Below are positions 43,948 to 51,954 of a DNA stretch of 64,000 bases, piece after piece. The notes under the pieces were generated by a model that searched no databases, was not told the DNA's origin, and was given only the letters and a program-made list of their open reading frames with translations. Origin of the DNA: Thermorudis peleae (GTDB lineage: Bacteria > Chloroflexota > Chloroflexia > Thermomicrobiales > Thermomicrobiaceae); contig NZ_JQMP01000003.1 of NCBI RefSeq assembly GCF_000744775.1, positions 620,001 through 684,000 on the forward strand, read 5' to 3'. Within the stretch, counting starts at the first letter, position 1. The number at the start of each line of letters is the position of its first letter. The position numbers were made by a program, and so were the translations under genes.

Positions 43948-44859
43948 ATGCCTCAGCGGAAGCGCGGGTACCCAAGACAACGTGCCAGCTATGGGCTTCT
44001 ACTGCTGCTCAGCTGGCTGCTTTTTCTCAGTGGCTGTCAACCCTTCTCAAAGCCGGCAGCCATCTCGGCACGACTCACGGTTGCCGTCTTAGATGTTGGG
44101 CAGGGGCTGTCGGTCGCTGCCGTAACCGATGATGGTCATGCCTTGTTGTACGACGCCGGCAATGGCGCTTCGGATGTCCAAAACGTGATTATGCCGTTCC
44201 TGCGCCAGCATGGCGTGCAACGCTTGGACTATCTTGTCGTCAGTCACCCAGACCAAGATCACGTTGGCGGAATACCAGCAGTCTTATCGGCCATACCCGT
44301 TGGGTTGTTCCTTGATCCTGTCTTACCCACGACGAATCATGCGTATCTCCAAGCGCTGCAACTCGTCGCTTCGAAGCACATTCCTGTACAGCGTGCTCGG
44401 CGAGGACAGAGCTTCACTCTTGGGCAAGTCCGCGTTGAGGTACTCTGGCCGCGCGATCCGCTTATGCAGCAAGATGGCGCAGTCAGTGACAATGACAATG
44501 CTGTTGTTATTCGGCTTGTTCTTGACGATATTGCTGTCCTGTTGCCAGCTGACATCGAGGCCCCAGCAGAGTCGGCGTTGGTTGCTGCTGGAGCAGGCGC
44601 ACTCCGCGCGAATGTGCTCGTTGTTCCACATCATGGCAGTCGGACGTCAAGCACAACGCCGTTTTTGGCGGCCGTCGCACCGAAATTCGCCATTATCTCG
44701 GTTGGCGCGCACAATGCGTATGGCCATCCGCACCCCGAAGCGATCGCGCGACTGCGCGCGGCCGGGGCAACGATCTTCCGGACTGACCAGGATGGTACAG
44801 TAACAGTATTGACCGATGGCCAGAGTCTTCAAGTGAAAACCGAGCGGGGTAAACCATGA
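43948..44859 (+). CDS. Membrane-anchored metallo-beta-lactamase-fold protein (ComEC C-terminal-like)
   Basis: A 303-residue lipoprotein: basic N-terminus, hydrophobic segment, lipobox LSGC with Cys30. The MBL domain matches the ComEC/Rec2 nuclease-like domain: VAVLDVGQGLSVAAV, DAGNG, HPDQDH (100-105) as the metal motif, LLPADIEAP, VPHHGS, SVGAHNAYGHPHPEAI. The competence channel domain is absent. It may hydrolyse nucleic acid or another phosphodiester outside the membrane. The stop overlaps the DUF3006 gene start by four bases. Confidence 0.87.
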   Translation: MPQRKRGYPRQRASYGLLLLLSWLLFLSGCQPFSKPAAISARLTVAVLDVGQGLSVAAVTDDGHALLYDAGNGASDVQNVIMPFLRQHGVQRLDYLVVSHPDQDHVGGIPAVLSAIPVGLFLDPVLPTTNHAYLQALQLVASKHIPVQRARRGQSFTLGQVRVEVLWPRDPLMQQDGAVSDNDNAVVIRLVLDDIAVLLPADIEAPAESALVAAGAGALRANVLVVPHHGSRTSSTTPFLAAVAPKFAIISVGAHNAYGHPHPEAIARLRAAGATIFRTDQDGTVTVLTDGQSLQVKTERGKP

Positions 44860-45101
44860 CGATGTTGCGCGCTACCCTTGACCGCTTTGAAATCGATACT
44901 GCCGGGCAGGCTATCGCGGTCCTTGTGTTTGACGATGGCCAGCAGCTGGTTGTCCCACGATCCCTGCTCCCGTCCGGTGTCCGGCATGGTTCAGTGCTGC
45001 AGATTCAGTTCGTGCTCGACCCGGATGTCGAGGCACAACGTCGTGCGGAGATTGCAGCGTTGCAGGAACGGCTCTTTGGTGAAGCGCCCTCCAGTGCATG
45101 A
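44856..45101 (+). CDS. DUF3006 family small protein
   Basis: An 81-residue protein: a small beta domain (LRATLDRFEIDTAGQAIAVLVF, LVVPRSLLPSGVRHGSVLQI) then a charged C-terminal helix (DVEAQRRAEIAALQERLFG). DUF3006 proteins are commonly encoded beside ComEC-like MBL hydrolases, as here with ATGA overlap. A regulatory or accessory role to the hydrolase is inferred from context only. Confidence 0.8.
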   Translation: MTMLRATLDRFEIDTAGQAIAVLVFDDGQQLVVPRSLLPSGVRHGSVLQIQFVLDPDVEAQRRAEIAALQERLFGEAPSSA

Positions 45102-45163
45102 CCTCTCTTGGCGGTAGCATGATCCTTGGGTGGAGATGTTGACGCAAGGCTGAGGCTGAACCG

Positions 45164-45535
45164 ATGATGCCTATCCGACAGGTTGCAGCACTGCTCAGTT
45201 GCGTTGCTGCAATGGTGCTCGCAAGTTGCAGTTGGCCGGTGCATACAAGCAAGCCAACGCCAACAGCAGTGCCAACACCAACGCCGATCCCCGTGCTTGA
45301 AGTCGTGACGCCGACACCTGGGCCTGCCCTTCCGCCCGCTGGCACGCCAACGCCGCGACCTGGCGGTACACCGGCTGCTGGTACGTATGTCGTTCAGCCC
45401 GGGGATTCCTTGTTTACCATTGCTGCCCGGTTTCATGTTAGTGCCCAAGATTTGGCGGCTGCTAATCACCTGACAGATCCCAATACGATCCAGGTTGGTC
45501 AGGTGTTGATCATTCCGACTCCCAGCAGTCGGTGA
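45164..45535 (+). CDS. LysM-domain lipoprotein
   Basis: A 123-residue exported lipoprotein. The signal ends at lipobox LASC with Cys22. Residues about 27-72 are a Pro/Thr-rich linker. Residues 74-118 form one LysM domain (YVVQPGDSLFTIAARFHVSAQ...NTIQVGQVLIIP), which binds peptidoglycan N-acetylglucosamine. There is no catalytic domain. It resembles other PT-linker surface proteins in this window. Confidence 0.92.
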   Translation: MMPIRQVAALLSCVAAMVLASCSWPVHTSKPTPTAVPTPTPIPVLEVVTPTPGPALPPAGTPTPRPGGTPAAGTYVVQPGDSLFTIAARFHVSAQDLAAANHLTDPNTIQVGQVLIIPTPSSR

Positions 45536-45602
45536 GCAGAACGCTTTGCCCGTCGGTACGCCGTTTTTGGCTCGAGGAGTTGTGAAAAGAGAAGTGCTTA
45601 TC

Positions 45603-45631
45603 TTGACGGGCAGATTGGGGCATGATACGCT
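45603..45631 (+). promoter_or_regulatory. Promoter of the structured leader RNA
   Basis: TTGACG (45603-45608), a 17-base spacer and TACGCT (45626-45631), with TG at 45623-45624 forming an extended -10. This is one of the best promoter matches in the window and predicts a start near 45638. Confidence 0.65.
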
Positions 45632-45685
45632 CAGCGTGGTCGGTCTGAATATGACCGAGTAGGGTGAAAGGGGGTGATGCCCGGC

Positions 45686-45733
45686 ATGAGTAGTAGCGAA
45701 CGTCCGGGCGTCACCGCGGGGGTTACAGCTTAG
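45686..45733 (+). CDS. Possible 15-residue leader peptide
   Basis: ATG 45686 to TAG 45731-45733 encodes MSSSERPGVTAGVTA. AAAGGGGGTGATG upstream (45668-45679) matches the anti-Shine-Dalgarno over nearly its whole length, with the core about 7-11 bases from the ATG. The reading frame spans the switch between stems A and B, so ribosome movement would open A and allow or block B. No run of one codon suggests an amino-acid signal. Confidence 0.45.
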   Translation: MSSSERPGVTAGVTA

Positions 45734-45770
45734 TCTGTCACTATCCGCGGTGACGGCCCAAGAGACCGGA

Positions 45771-45802
45771 GGCCGGCTTTGAGAAGCCGGCCTTTGCTTT
45801 TT
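45771..45802 (+). terminator. Strong intrinsic terminator of the leader RNA
   Basis: A perfect 9-bp GC-rich stem (45771-45779 with 45784-45792) with a TGAG loop, followed by TTTGCTTTTT. It lies 70 bases before the DUF1684 start, so it would block or attenuate readthrough into that gene. Confidence 0.88.
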
Positions 45803-45871
45803 CGAGTCCTGATCGACATGCTTGGTATGCTTGTGCCAGTGGCAACGTACGAGGTGCACAAGGAGCAATCG

Positions 45872-46477
45872 ATGCAGCAGGAAGAGCAGGTCTACCAGCA
45901 GCGGATTGCTGATTATCGCAGGCGGCGGGATGAGTTTTTCCGTTCTCATCCCAATTCGCCGCTGCTGCCTGAGCAGCGCGAGCGGTTTACTGGCCTGGTG
46001 TACTATCCAGTGAATCCCGCACTGCGCTTCGTTGTCGAGCTGGATCGAGAGTCTGGTTCGAAAGAGCCCGTCTATCTTGGTACGACGACAGGGGAGCCGA
46101 AGGCATTCATCCCCGCAGGGAAAATTCGCGTAGAGATTGAAGGGAAGCCGGTTGAGTTGACCGTCTTCCGAGAGGTTGGCCGAGGACGATATTTCTTGCC
46201 CTTCCGTGATGCGACAGCTGGTAGTGAGACGTACGATGTTGGTCGCTACCTTGATCCACAAGAAATGCCGGACGGCAAGCTTGTTGTCGATTTCAATATG
46301 GCCTACAACCCATACTGTGCGTATAACGACCGTTGGACGTGCCCCATCCCGCCGCGCGAAAATGTTGTTGATGTGCCCATTCGCGCGGGTGAGAAGAAAT
46401 ATCCTGACTATGTCTCAGTTGCCGCCTCTGAAGAAGCGCCTGGCCTTTTCCTTGAACTTGGGAAGCACGACGACTAA
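45872..46477 (+). CDS. DUF1684 family protein
   Basis: A 201-residue soluble protein. The start at 45872 has GGAG six bases upstream; an in-frame start at 45779 would lie inside the terminator. The sequence has YRRRRDEFFRSHPNSPLLPEQRERFTGLVYYPV, then FLPFRDATAGSETYDVGRYLDP and DFNMAYNPYCAYNDRWTCPIPPRENVVDVPIRAGEK (quoted in pieces), which match DUF1684. The conserved Asn-Pro-Tyr-Cys-Ala-Tyr segment is complete. Function is not established for the family. It follows the structured leader RNA. Confidence 0.85.
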   Translation: MQQEEQVYQQRIADYRRRRDEFFRSHPNSPLLPEQRERFTGLVYYPVNPALRFVVELDRESGSKEPVYLGTTTGEPKAFIPAGKIRVEIEGKPVELTVFREVGRGRYFLPFRDATAGSETYDVGRYLDPQEMPDGKLVVDFNMAYNPYCAYNDRWTCPIPPRENVVDVPIRAGEKKYPDYVSVAASEEAPGLFLELGKHDD

Positions 46478-46524
46478 CGTAATGTTGTCGATCAACAGAC
46501 ACGAACCCTGAAAGCGGGCCGAGG

Positions 46525-46947
46525 ATGGGGCAGGTCTATACGAAGCGTATTCAAATCGCAACACGCGGGCATGATCAAATGCTTGATCTTACCCCGCAGG
46601 CCCAAGCAGCGCTTGCCGAAAGCGGCCTGACTGATGGGATCATCACCGTGTTTGTTGCCCATTCAACCGCGGCAGTGACAGTCAGCGAGTGTGAACCGGG
46701 CCTGATCGAAGATGTGCGGCTTGTTGCCGAGCGGCTTGCTCCGGAACACGAACGGTATCGCCACAATGCGTTGAATTTTGACGACAATGCTCATAGTCAC
46801 CTGCGAGCGCTCGTCCTTGGGCCCTCTGTCACTGTCCCCTTTGCCGATCGCGCACTCTTGCTCGGGACATGGCAGCGCATTGTGCTAATCGATTTTGATA
46901 CGCATCCGCGGCAACGGAATGTCGTCATTCAGGTGCTTGGTGTGTGA
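46525..46947 (+). CDS. YjbQ family protein (UPF0047)
   Basis: A 140-residue protein of the YjbQ family, sometimes called secondary thiamine-phosphate synthase. VFVAHSTAAVTVSECEPG, the conserved NFDDNAHSHLRALVLGPSVTVPF region, and GTWQRIVLIDFDTHPRQRNVVIQV are the family motifs, with His residues that bind metal. Members form trimers. The stop overlaps the Xre gene start (GTGA). The physiological role remains unclear. Confidence 0.92.
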   Translation: MGQVYTKRIQIATRGHDQMLDLTPQAQAALAESGLTDGIITVFVAHSTAAVTVSECEPGLIEDVRLVAERLAPEHERYRHNALNFDDNAHSHLRALVLGPSVTVPFADRALLLGTWQRIVLIDFDTHPRQRNVVIQVLGV

Positions 46948-47315
46948 ATAGTCAGGCTGTTTCTCCACTCATTCAAGCGTTGGCACACCTGCTCACACGG
47001 TGGCGTGGTGAACGCGGCTGGTCGCTGCGTGAGGTAAGCGAGCGCTCAGGTTTGTCGATCCCGTATCTGAGTGAACTGGAGCGTGCGCGAAAGGCTCCGT
47101 CAGTCGATGTCCTCGAGCATCTTGCTCGTGCCTATGGTGTTTCGCTTGCCGTACTCCTTCGCGAGTTGGCCTCGCTCCTGGATCGTTCGAGCGATTCACA
47201 CTATCACTTGCATCCAGAACTTCGTGAAATACTTCCGCTGCTCACTGAGGCCGAGCAGGGGGAACTTGTACGCTATGCGCACTATTTACACTGGCGTCGT
47301 CAGCAACCGCAGTAA
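46944..47315 (+). CDS. Xre-family helix-turn-helix regulator
   Basis: A 123-residue protein from GTG overlapping the yjbQ stop. Residues about 20-75 form an HTH_3 domain (RGWSLREVSERSGLSIPYLSELERARKAPSVDVLEHLARAYGVSL, quoted by region). The C-terminal 45 residues (LHPELREILPLLTEAEQGELVRYAHYLH) are helical and may dimerise. It resembles small LexA-less stress regulators. Its target is unknown; YjbQ is the coupled gene. Confidence 0.88.
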   Translation: MNSQAVSPLIQALAHLLTRWRGERGWSLREVSERSGLSIPYLSELERARKAPSVDVLEHLARAYGVSLAVLLRELASLLDRSSDSHYHLHPELREILPLLTEAEQGELVRYAHYLHWRRQQPQ

Positions 47316-47385
47316 TACGAAACGGCGTTGCGCATGATACGATGCGGCAATGAACGGCGAACGAGCTCGCGAGAGGATGTCATAT

Positions 47386-48267
47386 ATGCTACTTGAGCGT
47401 GAGGCTGTGCTTGTTTCGACAGATTGGCTCGCTCACCATCTTGACGATCCAGCTATCCGCATTCTTGATTGCCGCTATTACTTCGATGGGCGTGATCCGC
47501 GTGCCGAATACGCGCGTGGACATATTCTGGGCGCAATCTTCTTCGACTGGTATCAAGCACTCAATGACCTGTCGAATCCGATTGAATTCACGATGGCTCC
47601 CCCGCAACAGGTTGCGGATGCGCTCGGGGCACATGGCGTTGGCGATGAGCATCTCATTGTAGCGTACGATGATGAAGGTGGGCACTTCCCTGCGCGGCTC
47701 TGGCTCGTCTTGACGTGCTATGGCCGCGGCGATCGCGTACGGATTCTCGAAGGAGGCTGGACTGCCTGGGCCGCGGAAGGGCGGCCGATAAGTACCGATG
47801 TGCCCACAGTTGCCCCAGCGCGGTTTACGCTTTCTGGTGAGATTGATACGCGTCTCTTGGCAACGCTCGACGATGTGCGGCGCGCGATTGAAGCTGGTGA
47901 CACTGCCCTGCTCGATGTTCGTCGGCTGACTGAATATACGGGTGAAGAGATTCGGGCAGCTCACGGTGGTCATATTCCCGGCGCGTTACATTGCTTCTGG
48001 CAGGACAACCTCAATTGGGATGGCGACCGACGCTTCCTCTCGCCCGACGTGATTCGTGAGCGTTATGCAATGCTCGGCATTACCCCTGAAACGCCAGTCA
48101 TCACGTATTGTCAGGGTGGCGTGCGTGCGGCTCATGCGGCGTTAGCATTGATGCTCGCGGGGTTTCACAATGTGCGCGTGTATGAAGGAAGCTGGGCAGA
48201 GTGGGGCAATCGCGATGATGTGCCCATTGAAACGGGTGAGCCACGCTTGCCGTCTTCTCGAGCCTGA
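47386..48267 (+). CDS. Sulfurtransferase (tandem rhodanese)
   Basis: A 293-residue tandem rhodanese-domain enzyme. The inactive N-terminal domain has LDCRYYFDGRDPRAEYARGHILGA and YDDEGGHFPARLW where a catalytic Cys would be. The C-terminal domain has LLDVRRLTEYTGE, GHIPGA and active Cys242 in ITYCQGGVRAAH. The CQGGVRA loop differs from the CGSGVTA of 3-mercaptopyruvate sulfurtransferase and is nearer thiosulfate sulfurtransferases. The start at 47386 has GAGAGG at eight bases; ATG 47377 abuts it. Confidence 0.92.
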   Translation: MLLEREAVLVSTDWLAHHLDDPAIRILDCRYYFDGRDPRAEYARGHILGAIFFDWYQALNDLSNPIEFTMAPPQQVADALGAHGVGDEHLIVAYDDEGGHFPARLWLVLTCYGRGDRVRILEGGWTAWAAEGRPISTDVPTVAPARFTLSGEIDTRLLATLDDVRRAIEAGDTALLDVRRLTEYTGEEIRAAHGGHIPGALHCFWQDNLNWDGDRRFLSPDVIRERYAMLGITPETPVITYCQGGVRAAHAALALMLAGFHNVRVYEGSWAEWGNRDDVPIETGEPRLPSSRA

Positions 48268-48345
48268 TACTGGTACGCTAAGGCAGGAATCGACTAGGCT
48301 TAAGAGAGGACGCATGGTGGTGAAGTATGGAAGTGATGGATCCCG

Positions 48346-48966
48346 ATGTGGCTGCTCATTCCACTTGTGTATCTGATGGCCTGGCGGCTCTGCCGGCGCT
48401 TTGATCAGGCATTCAATGAAACCGTGGCATGGAGTGTTGGTTATCTGATTACCGCGGCGATCATCTGGATTACCGATGTTGGTGGCATTGACATTCTCTC
48501 GGCCCGTCCTGACGGTCCAGGTGCTGTTGTTGCCTATCTCGGTGGCTTTGCCGGGATGTGGCTCAGTCACTACCGCTGGAAGCGACGTGGTGGGCCGCTC
48601 CAACCAGCGCGTGACCCTATCACCCGGGCGATTCGAGCGTTGCGCGTTGGGTTCGCTGGGACAGTCCGCCCGCGAGCCGCCCGGCCGGCGACTTCTGCTC
48701 ACCCTCAGGTCACGGCGCGCGCACCCCAACGAACTCCTCCGCAGACTACTGCTTCGACCGGAGGCACGGCAAAAGCTTCCCCTGCACCAGCAACGCGTAA
48801 GACAACGTCAGCAACGCGCACTGTTCCCTTGAACAAGGCGATGGCTGCAGCAGTGCGTGCTGCTGGCACGAAGCCTGGTGGGAAGACAAATCGCTGGGCC
48901 CGGGCGATCAGTGCCTTTTTAGATGCTGACAGCGCACCATCACGTACGCGAACACGGAACCAGTGA
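48346..48966 (+). CDS. Membrane protein with histone H1-like basic tail
   Basis: A 206-residue protein. Residues 1-80 hold two to three hydrophobic helices (LLIPLVYLMAWRL, VGYLITAAIIWIT, VVAYLGGFAGMWLS). From about residue 90 the protein is disordered and rich in Ala, Pro, Thr, Arg and Lys (RAARPATSAHPQVTARAPQR, TRKTTSATRTVPLNKA), then ends in a short helix. This resembles a nucleic-acid-binding tail on a membrane anchor. A stop at 48334 limits the start to ATG 48346. No family recognised. Confidence 0.7.
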   Translation: MWLLIPLVYLMAWRLCRRFDQAFNETVAWSVGYLITAAIIWITDVGGIDILSARPDGPGAVVAYLGGFAGMWLSHYRWKRRGGPLQPARDPITRAIRALRVGFAGTVRPRAARPATSAHPQVTARAPQRTPPQTTASTGGTAKASPAPATRKTTSATRTVPLNKAMAAAVRAAGTKPGGKTNRWARAISAFLDADSAPSRTRTRNQ

Positions 48967-49012
48967 GGGCCGACGCTCTGCTGCTCAAGTTGGCTAAGGG
49001 AGGTGGGCAACG

Positions 49013-49615
49013 GTGAGTGAGCAGCGTTTGCCGACGCGCCACGAGGCGTGGCAACTCGTAACGGAATACACTACGGCACCCCATCTGATTCGCCATATGC
49101 TGGCCGTTGAGGCAGCAATGATGGCGTACGCTCGCCGCTTTGGCGAGGATCCGGAACTCTGGGGCCTTGTTGGTCTCCTCCATGATTTCGACTACGAGCG
49201 TTATCCCGATATTAGCCAGGAGGGGCATCCGGTCGTCGGTTCGCGAATTCTCCGTGAGCGAGGGTATCCGGAGGTCGTCATTCGTGCCATCCTTGCCCAT
49301 GCGAGTGAAGTGACGGGAGTGTATCCGGAAACCCCACTGGAAAAGACGCTGGTTGCGGTTGATGAACTAACGGGATTCCTCGTGGCGGTTGCCCTCGTTC
49401 GGCCCACGAAGAGCATTCTCGATGTTGAGCTGCCAAGTGTGAAGAAGAAGTGGAAGCAGAAGGAATTCGCCGCCGCAGTGAACCGCAAAGAGATTGAAGA
49501 GGCGGCAGCAGCGCTCGGAGTGCCACTCGACGAGCATATTCAAATCGTTCTTGACGCGATGAAAGCGATTGCCAGCGACCTTGGCCTTGAGCGCCAGCCG
49601 GTTGAGACACGGTGA
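49013..49615 (+). CDS. HD-domain hydrolase-like protein
   Basis: A 200-residue protein from GTG with GGGAGGTG upstream. The HD superfamily pattern is His28 (LIRHMLAVEAAM), His57-Asp58 (GLLHDFDYERYP), then His in EGHPVVGSRILRERGYP and AILAHASEV, with a late Asp in LVAVDELTGFL. This set is typical of HDIG-type metal-dependent phosphohydrolases of small size. The substrate is unknown. Confidence 0.88.
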   Translation: MSEQRLPTRHEAWQLVTEYTTAPHLIRHMLAVEAAMMAYARRFGEDPELWGLVGLLHDFDYERYPDISQEGHPVVGSRILRERGYPEVVIRAILAHASEVTGVYPETPLEKTLVAVDELTGFLVAVALVRPTKSILDVELPSVKKKWKQKEFAAAVNRKEIEEAAAALGVPLDEHIQIVLDAMKAIASDLGLERQPVETR

Positions 49616-49715
49616 GTGCTGCACTCCCCTGTGCCGCCGAGGGAAACGAAAGCCCGAGGGAGCCAGAGGCGAGCATTGTGCAGGGCGAATGACAACGTCG
49701 CGAGGACGTCATCCG

Positions 49716-49742
49716 GTGGGCCGCGGTTCAACCGCGGCCCAC
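49716..49742. terminator. Bidirectional intrinsic terminator
   Basis: An 11-bp perfect stem (49716-49726 with 49732-49742) with TTCAA loop lies between the convergent HD-domain gene and potD. T-tracts are weak on both sides; position and stability support termination. Confidence 0.7.
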
Positions 49743-49799
49743 GCTGTTGGGATTGCTCTGTTGTGTCCTGGCGACGCGCTGTTGAGGTGAAGCGCAGTA

Positions 49800-51029
49800 T
49801 TACGCTGTCTTTACTTCGGTCCAGAGTCGGTCGAACTTTTGGGTTGCCTCACCGATGTCTTTGATCCATTGCAGACGTTGCCAAACGTCCTGTGGTGGGT
49901 AGACCTTCGGGTCGTTCAGCATGCTCTCATCAATGAGCTTTTGCTCTCGTGCAGCTTTGTTCGGGCTAGCGTAGCCAATGTAGTTCGTATTGCGCCCGTT
50001 GACCTCTGGCCAGTTGAGGAAATCGATGAATACCATGGCAGTGTACTTATGCGGCGCGCTCTTGAGTACGCAAAGATTGTCTTGCCAGACTGTACAGCCT
50101 TCCTTCGGGATAACATAGGTGATCGTGCTCTTTTGGTTATGGGCTTGAATGTAATTTCCTGTCCAAAGATGCGCGAGTAGCGCTTCGCCGGAAACGAGTA
50201 AGTCAGTTTGGTTGTTGCTGGTATAGGCAAGCACTGCTGGTTTCTGCTGCATGAGCACGCTCTTTGCTTTCGCTAAGGCTTCGTCGCTGGTTTCATTGAT
50301 TGAATAGCCGAGATACATCAGTGCTGCGCCAATGACCTCGCGCTCATCGTTCAGCATGACGATCTTTTTCTGCAAGGCAGGCTGTGGCTCGAAAACGTCT
50401 TTCCAGCTCGAAAGCTCTTGCTTGATTGCCTCCGTGTTATAGCCGAAGCCGGATGTGCCCCACATATAGGGCACACTGTACTTGTTTTCTGGATCGTAAT
50501 ACGGCTTGAGGTTATTCGGATCGATATTGGAAATGCTTTTAATCACGGAGTAATCAAGTGGTTCGAGCATGTTGAGCTTGATCAAAATGCTGACGGTGTA
50601 ATCAGACGGGACGATGACGTCATACCCCGTTGCACCTCCTTGCAGCTTGGCGAGGAGGTCTTCGTTACTGTCATACGTGTCCTGGGTTACCTTGACACCA
50701 AAGATGCGCTCGAATTCATCTAACAATCCTGGTTCAATGTAATCTGACCAATTGAAGAAGTTGAGTTCTTTGGCTAGTTTGGTTTTGTCGACATAATCTG
50801 GGATTCCTCTGGCAATCGGACTTGGTTTGGCGGTTGCCTCGGTGCTTTGGGTTCCGCTTGCGCTGTTGCTCTGGTTCGACGACGAGGAGCCGCCACAGGC
50901 GCTGAGCAGCGCAGTGATTGCTGACATGCTCAGGCCAAGGGCAGTGAGCCGGCTAATCAGTTCACGACGGGTCATGCGCCCAGTCTGCCATTGGCGAAGG
51001 AGCCGCGCGATTGCCGCACTCCGTGTCAT
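49800..51029 (-). CDS. potD: Spermidine/putrescine-binding lipoprotein
   Basis: A 409-residue substrate-binding protein. Residues 19-47 hold a twin-Arg (MTRRELISRL), a hydrophobic stretch and lipobox LSAC with Cys45, so Tat or Sec export and lipid anchoring are both possible. A Ser/Thr/Asn linker follows. The PotD fold begins at LNFFNWSDYIEPGLLDEFE, with YDVIVPSDYTV, YSVPYMWGTSGFGYN and LWTGNYIQA contributing to the polyamine pocket. AAGGAGG precedes the start. It is last in the potABCD operon. Confidence 0.94.
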   Translation of the reverse strand: MTRSAAIARLLRQWQTGRMTRRELISRLTALGLSMSAITALLSACGGSSSSNQSNSASGTQSTEATAKPSPIARGIPDYVDKTKLAKELNFFNWSDYIEPGLLDEFERIFGVKVTQDTYDSNEDLLAKLQGGATGYDVIVPSDYTVSILIKLNMLEPLDYSVIKSISNIDPNNLKPYYDPENKYSVPYMWGTSGFGYNTEAIKQELSSWKDVFEPQPALQKKIVMLNDEREVIGAALMYLGYSINETSDEALAKAKSVLMQQKPAVLAYTSNNQTDLLVSGEALLAHLWTGNYIQAHNQKSTITYVIPKEGCTVWQDNLCVLKSAPHKYTAMVFIDFLNWPEVNGRNTNYIGYASPNKAAREQKLIDESMLNDPKVYPPQDVWQRLQWIKDIGEATQKFDRLWTEVKTA

Positions 51030-51096
51030 CTCCGACCTCCTTTATCCTTCTCTTGCCCGCGTTCAGCCTTCTGATATGCCTGCTTGCACGAGGAAA

Positions 51097-51954
51097 TCAG
51101 CGTCGCCGTTGGAGAAGTAGCGATCCGAGGACGAGCGTAATCGAGGCGAGAAGCAGCACTGCCGAAATTGCGTTGACTTCAGGGGTAATCGTGCGGCGGA
51201 TTCTGCCATAGATTTCGAGTGGCAACGTGGTTGCACCAATGCCTGCATTGAAGAAAGTAATGACGAAATCATCGATTGAGAGGGTGAAGGCGAGCAGTGC
51301 TCCCGCAATGATGCCGGGCATCAGTAATGGAAGGGTAATATGGCGAAGTACCTGCCATTCATTGGCTCCGAGGTCCTGGGCAGCTTGCTCGAGTGTGCGG
51401 TCGAAGTCGGCTAGGCGAGCACGTACGACAACGGCAACGAAGGGAAACGAAAACGCAATGTGTGCAATCGTGATCGTGCCAAGGCCAAACTTCAGGGTAA
51501 GTCCAACGAGGTCATCCAACCAGCGGAAGACCTGGTTGAAGAAGACGAGGAGCGAGATTGCCATAACGATCTCAGGAACAATGATTGGCAAATAGAGCGC
51601 ACCCTCGACCGTCGTCTTGAGGCGAAAGCGATACCGGTCAAGCGCTAACGCCGTCATCGTGCCAATGATCGTTGAGACAATCGTCGAAATTGTTGCGATC
51701 ACAATGCTGTTTTTAGCTGCCTCGAGAATTCGATCGTCCTGTAGCATCTGCTGATACCAGTCGAGTGTGAAACCGACCCAAACTTGCTGCTGGCGCGAAT
51801 CGTTGAAACTGAACACGATGAGCACGATGATCGGTGCGTAGAGAAAGAGAAAGGTAAGCACAACGTTAAGGTCGAGCATGATCCAGCCAAGCGAGATGTG
51901 CCGTCGTGGCTTCACCAGTGCTGTTATTGGCCGGGGCATCGAGGTGCTGCTCAT
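51097..51954 (-). CDS. potC: Polyamine ABC transporter permease PotC
   Basis: A 285-residue permease with six helices. The EAA-type cytoplasmic loop reads EQAAQDLGANEWQVLRHITLP. Typical PotC sequences are VLIVFSFNDS, LDWYQQMLQD and FTLSIDDFVITFF. The start overlaps the potB stop by four bases. It forms the membrane channel with PotB. Confidence 0.95.
   Translation of the reverse strand: MSSTSMPRPITALVKPRRHISLGWIMLDLNVVLTFLFLYAPIIVLIVFSFNDSRQQQVWVGFTLDWYQQMLQDDRILEAAKNSIVIATISTIVSTIIGTMTALALDRYRFRLKTTVEGALYLPIIVPEIVMAISLLVFFNQVFRWLDDLVGLTLKFGLGTITIAHIAFSFPFVAVVVRARLADFDRTLEQAAQDLGANEWQVLRHITLPLLMPGIIAGALLAFTLSIDDFVITFFNAGIGATTLPLEIYGRIRRTITPEVNAISAVLLLASITLVLGSLLLQRRR

Larger units (their letters stand above)
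45638..45802 (+). ncRNA. Structured leader RNA with mutually exclusive hairpins
   Basis: About 165 bases from the predicted start to the terminator. Hairpin P1 pairs 45640-45645 with 45653-45658. Stem A pairs 45673-45684 with 45704-45715 (12 bp, one U-G), sequestering a strong Shine-Dalgarno and placing an ATG in its 19-base loop. Stem B pairs 45706-45719 with 45745-45759 (14 bp, one bulge). A and B share 45706-45715 and cannot coexist. A terminator hairpin follows. I match it to no riboswitch class I know. It could be an attenuator for the DUF1684 gene or an independent small RNA. Confidence 0.6.

Noticed and set aside
45638-45802. Reading the leader as SRP RNA, 6S RNA, tmRNA or a fluoride or TPP riboswitch
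   Set aside because: The signature loops and conserved bases of those RNAs that I know are absent.
45005-46261. 418-codon - strand open frame across the LysM gene, leader RNA and DUF1684 gene
   Set aside because: The + strand carries a lipobox, LysM and DUF1684 motifs and a terminator; the - frame has no recognisable domain.
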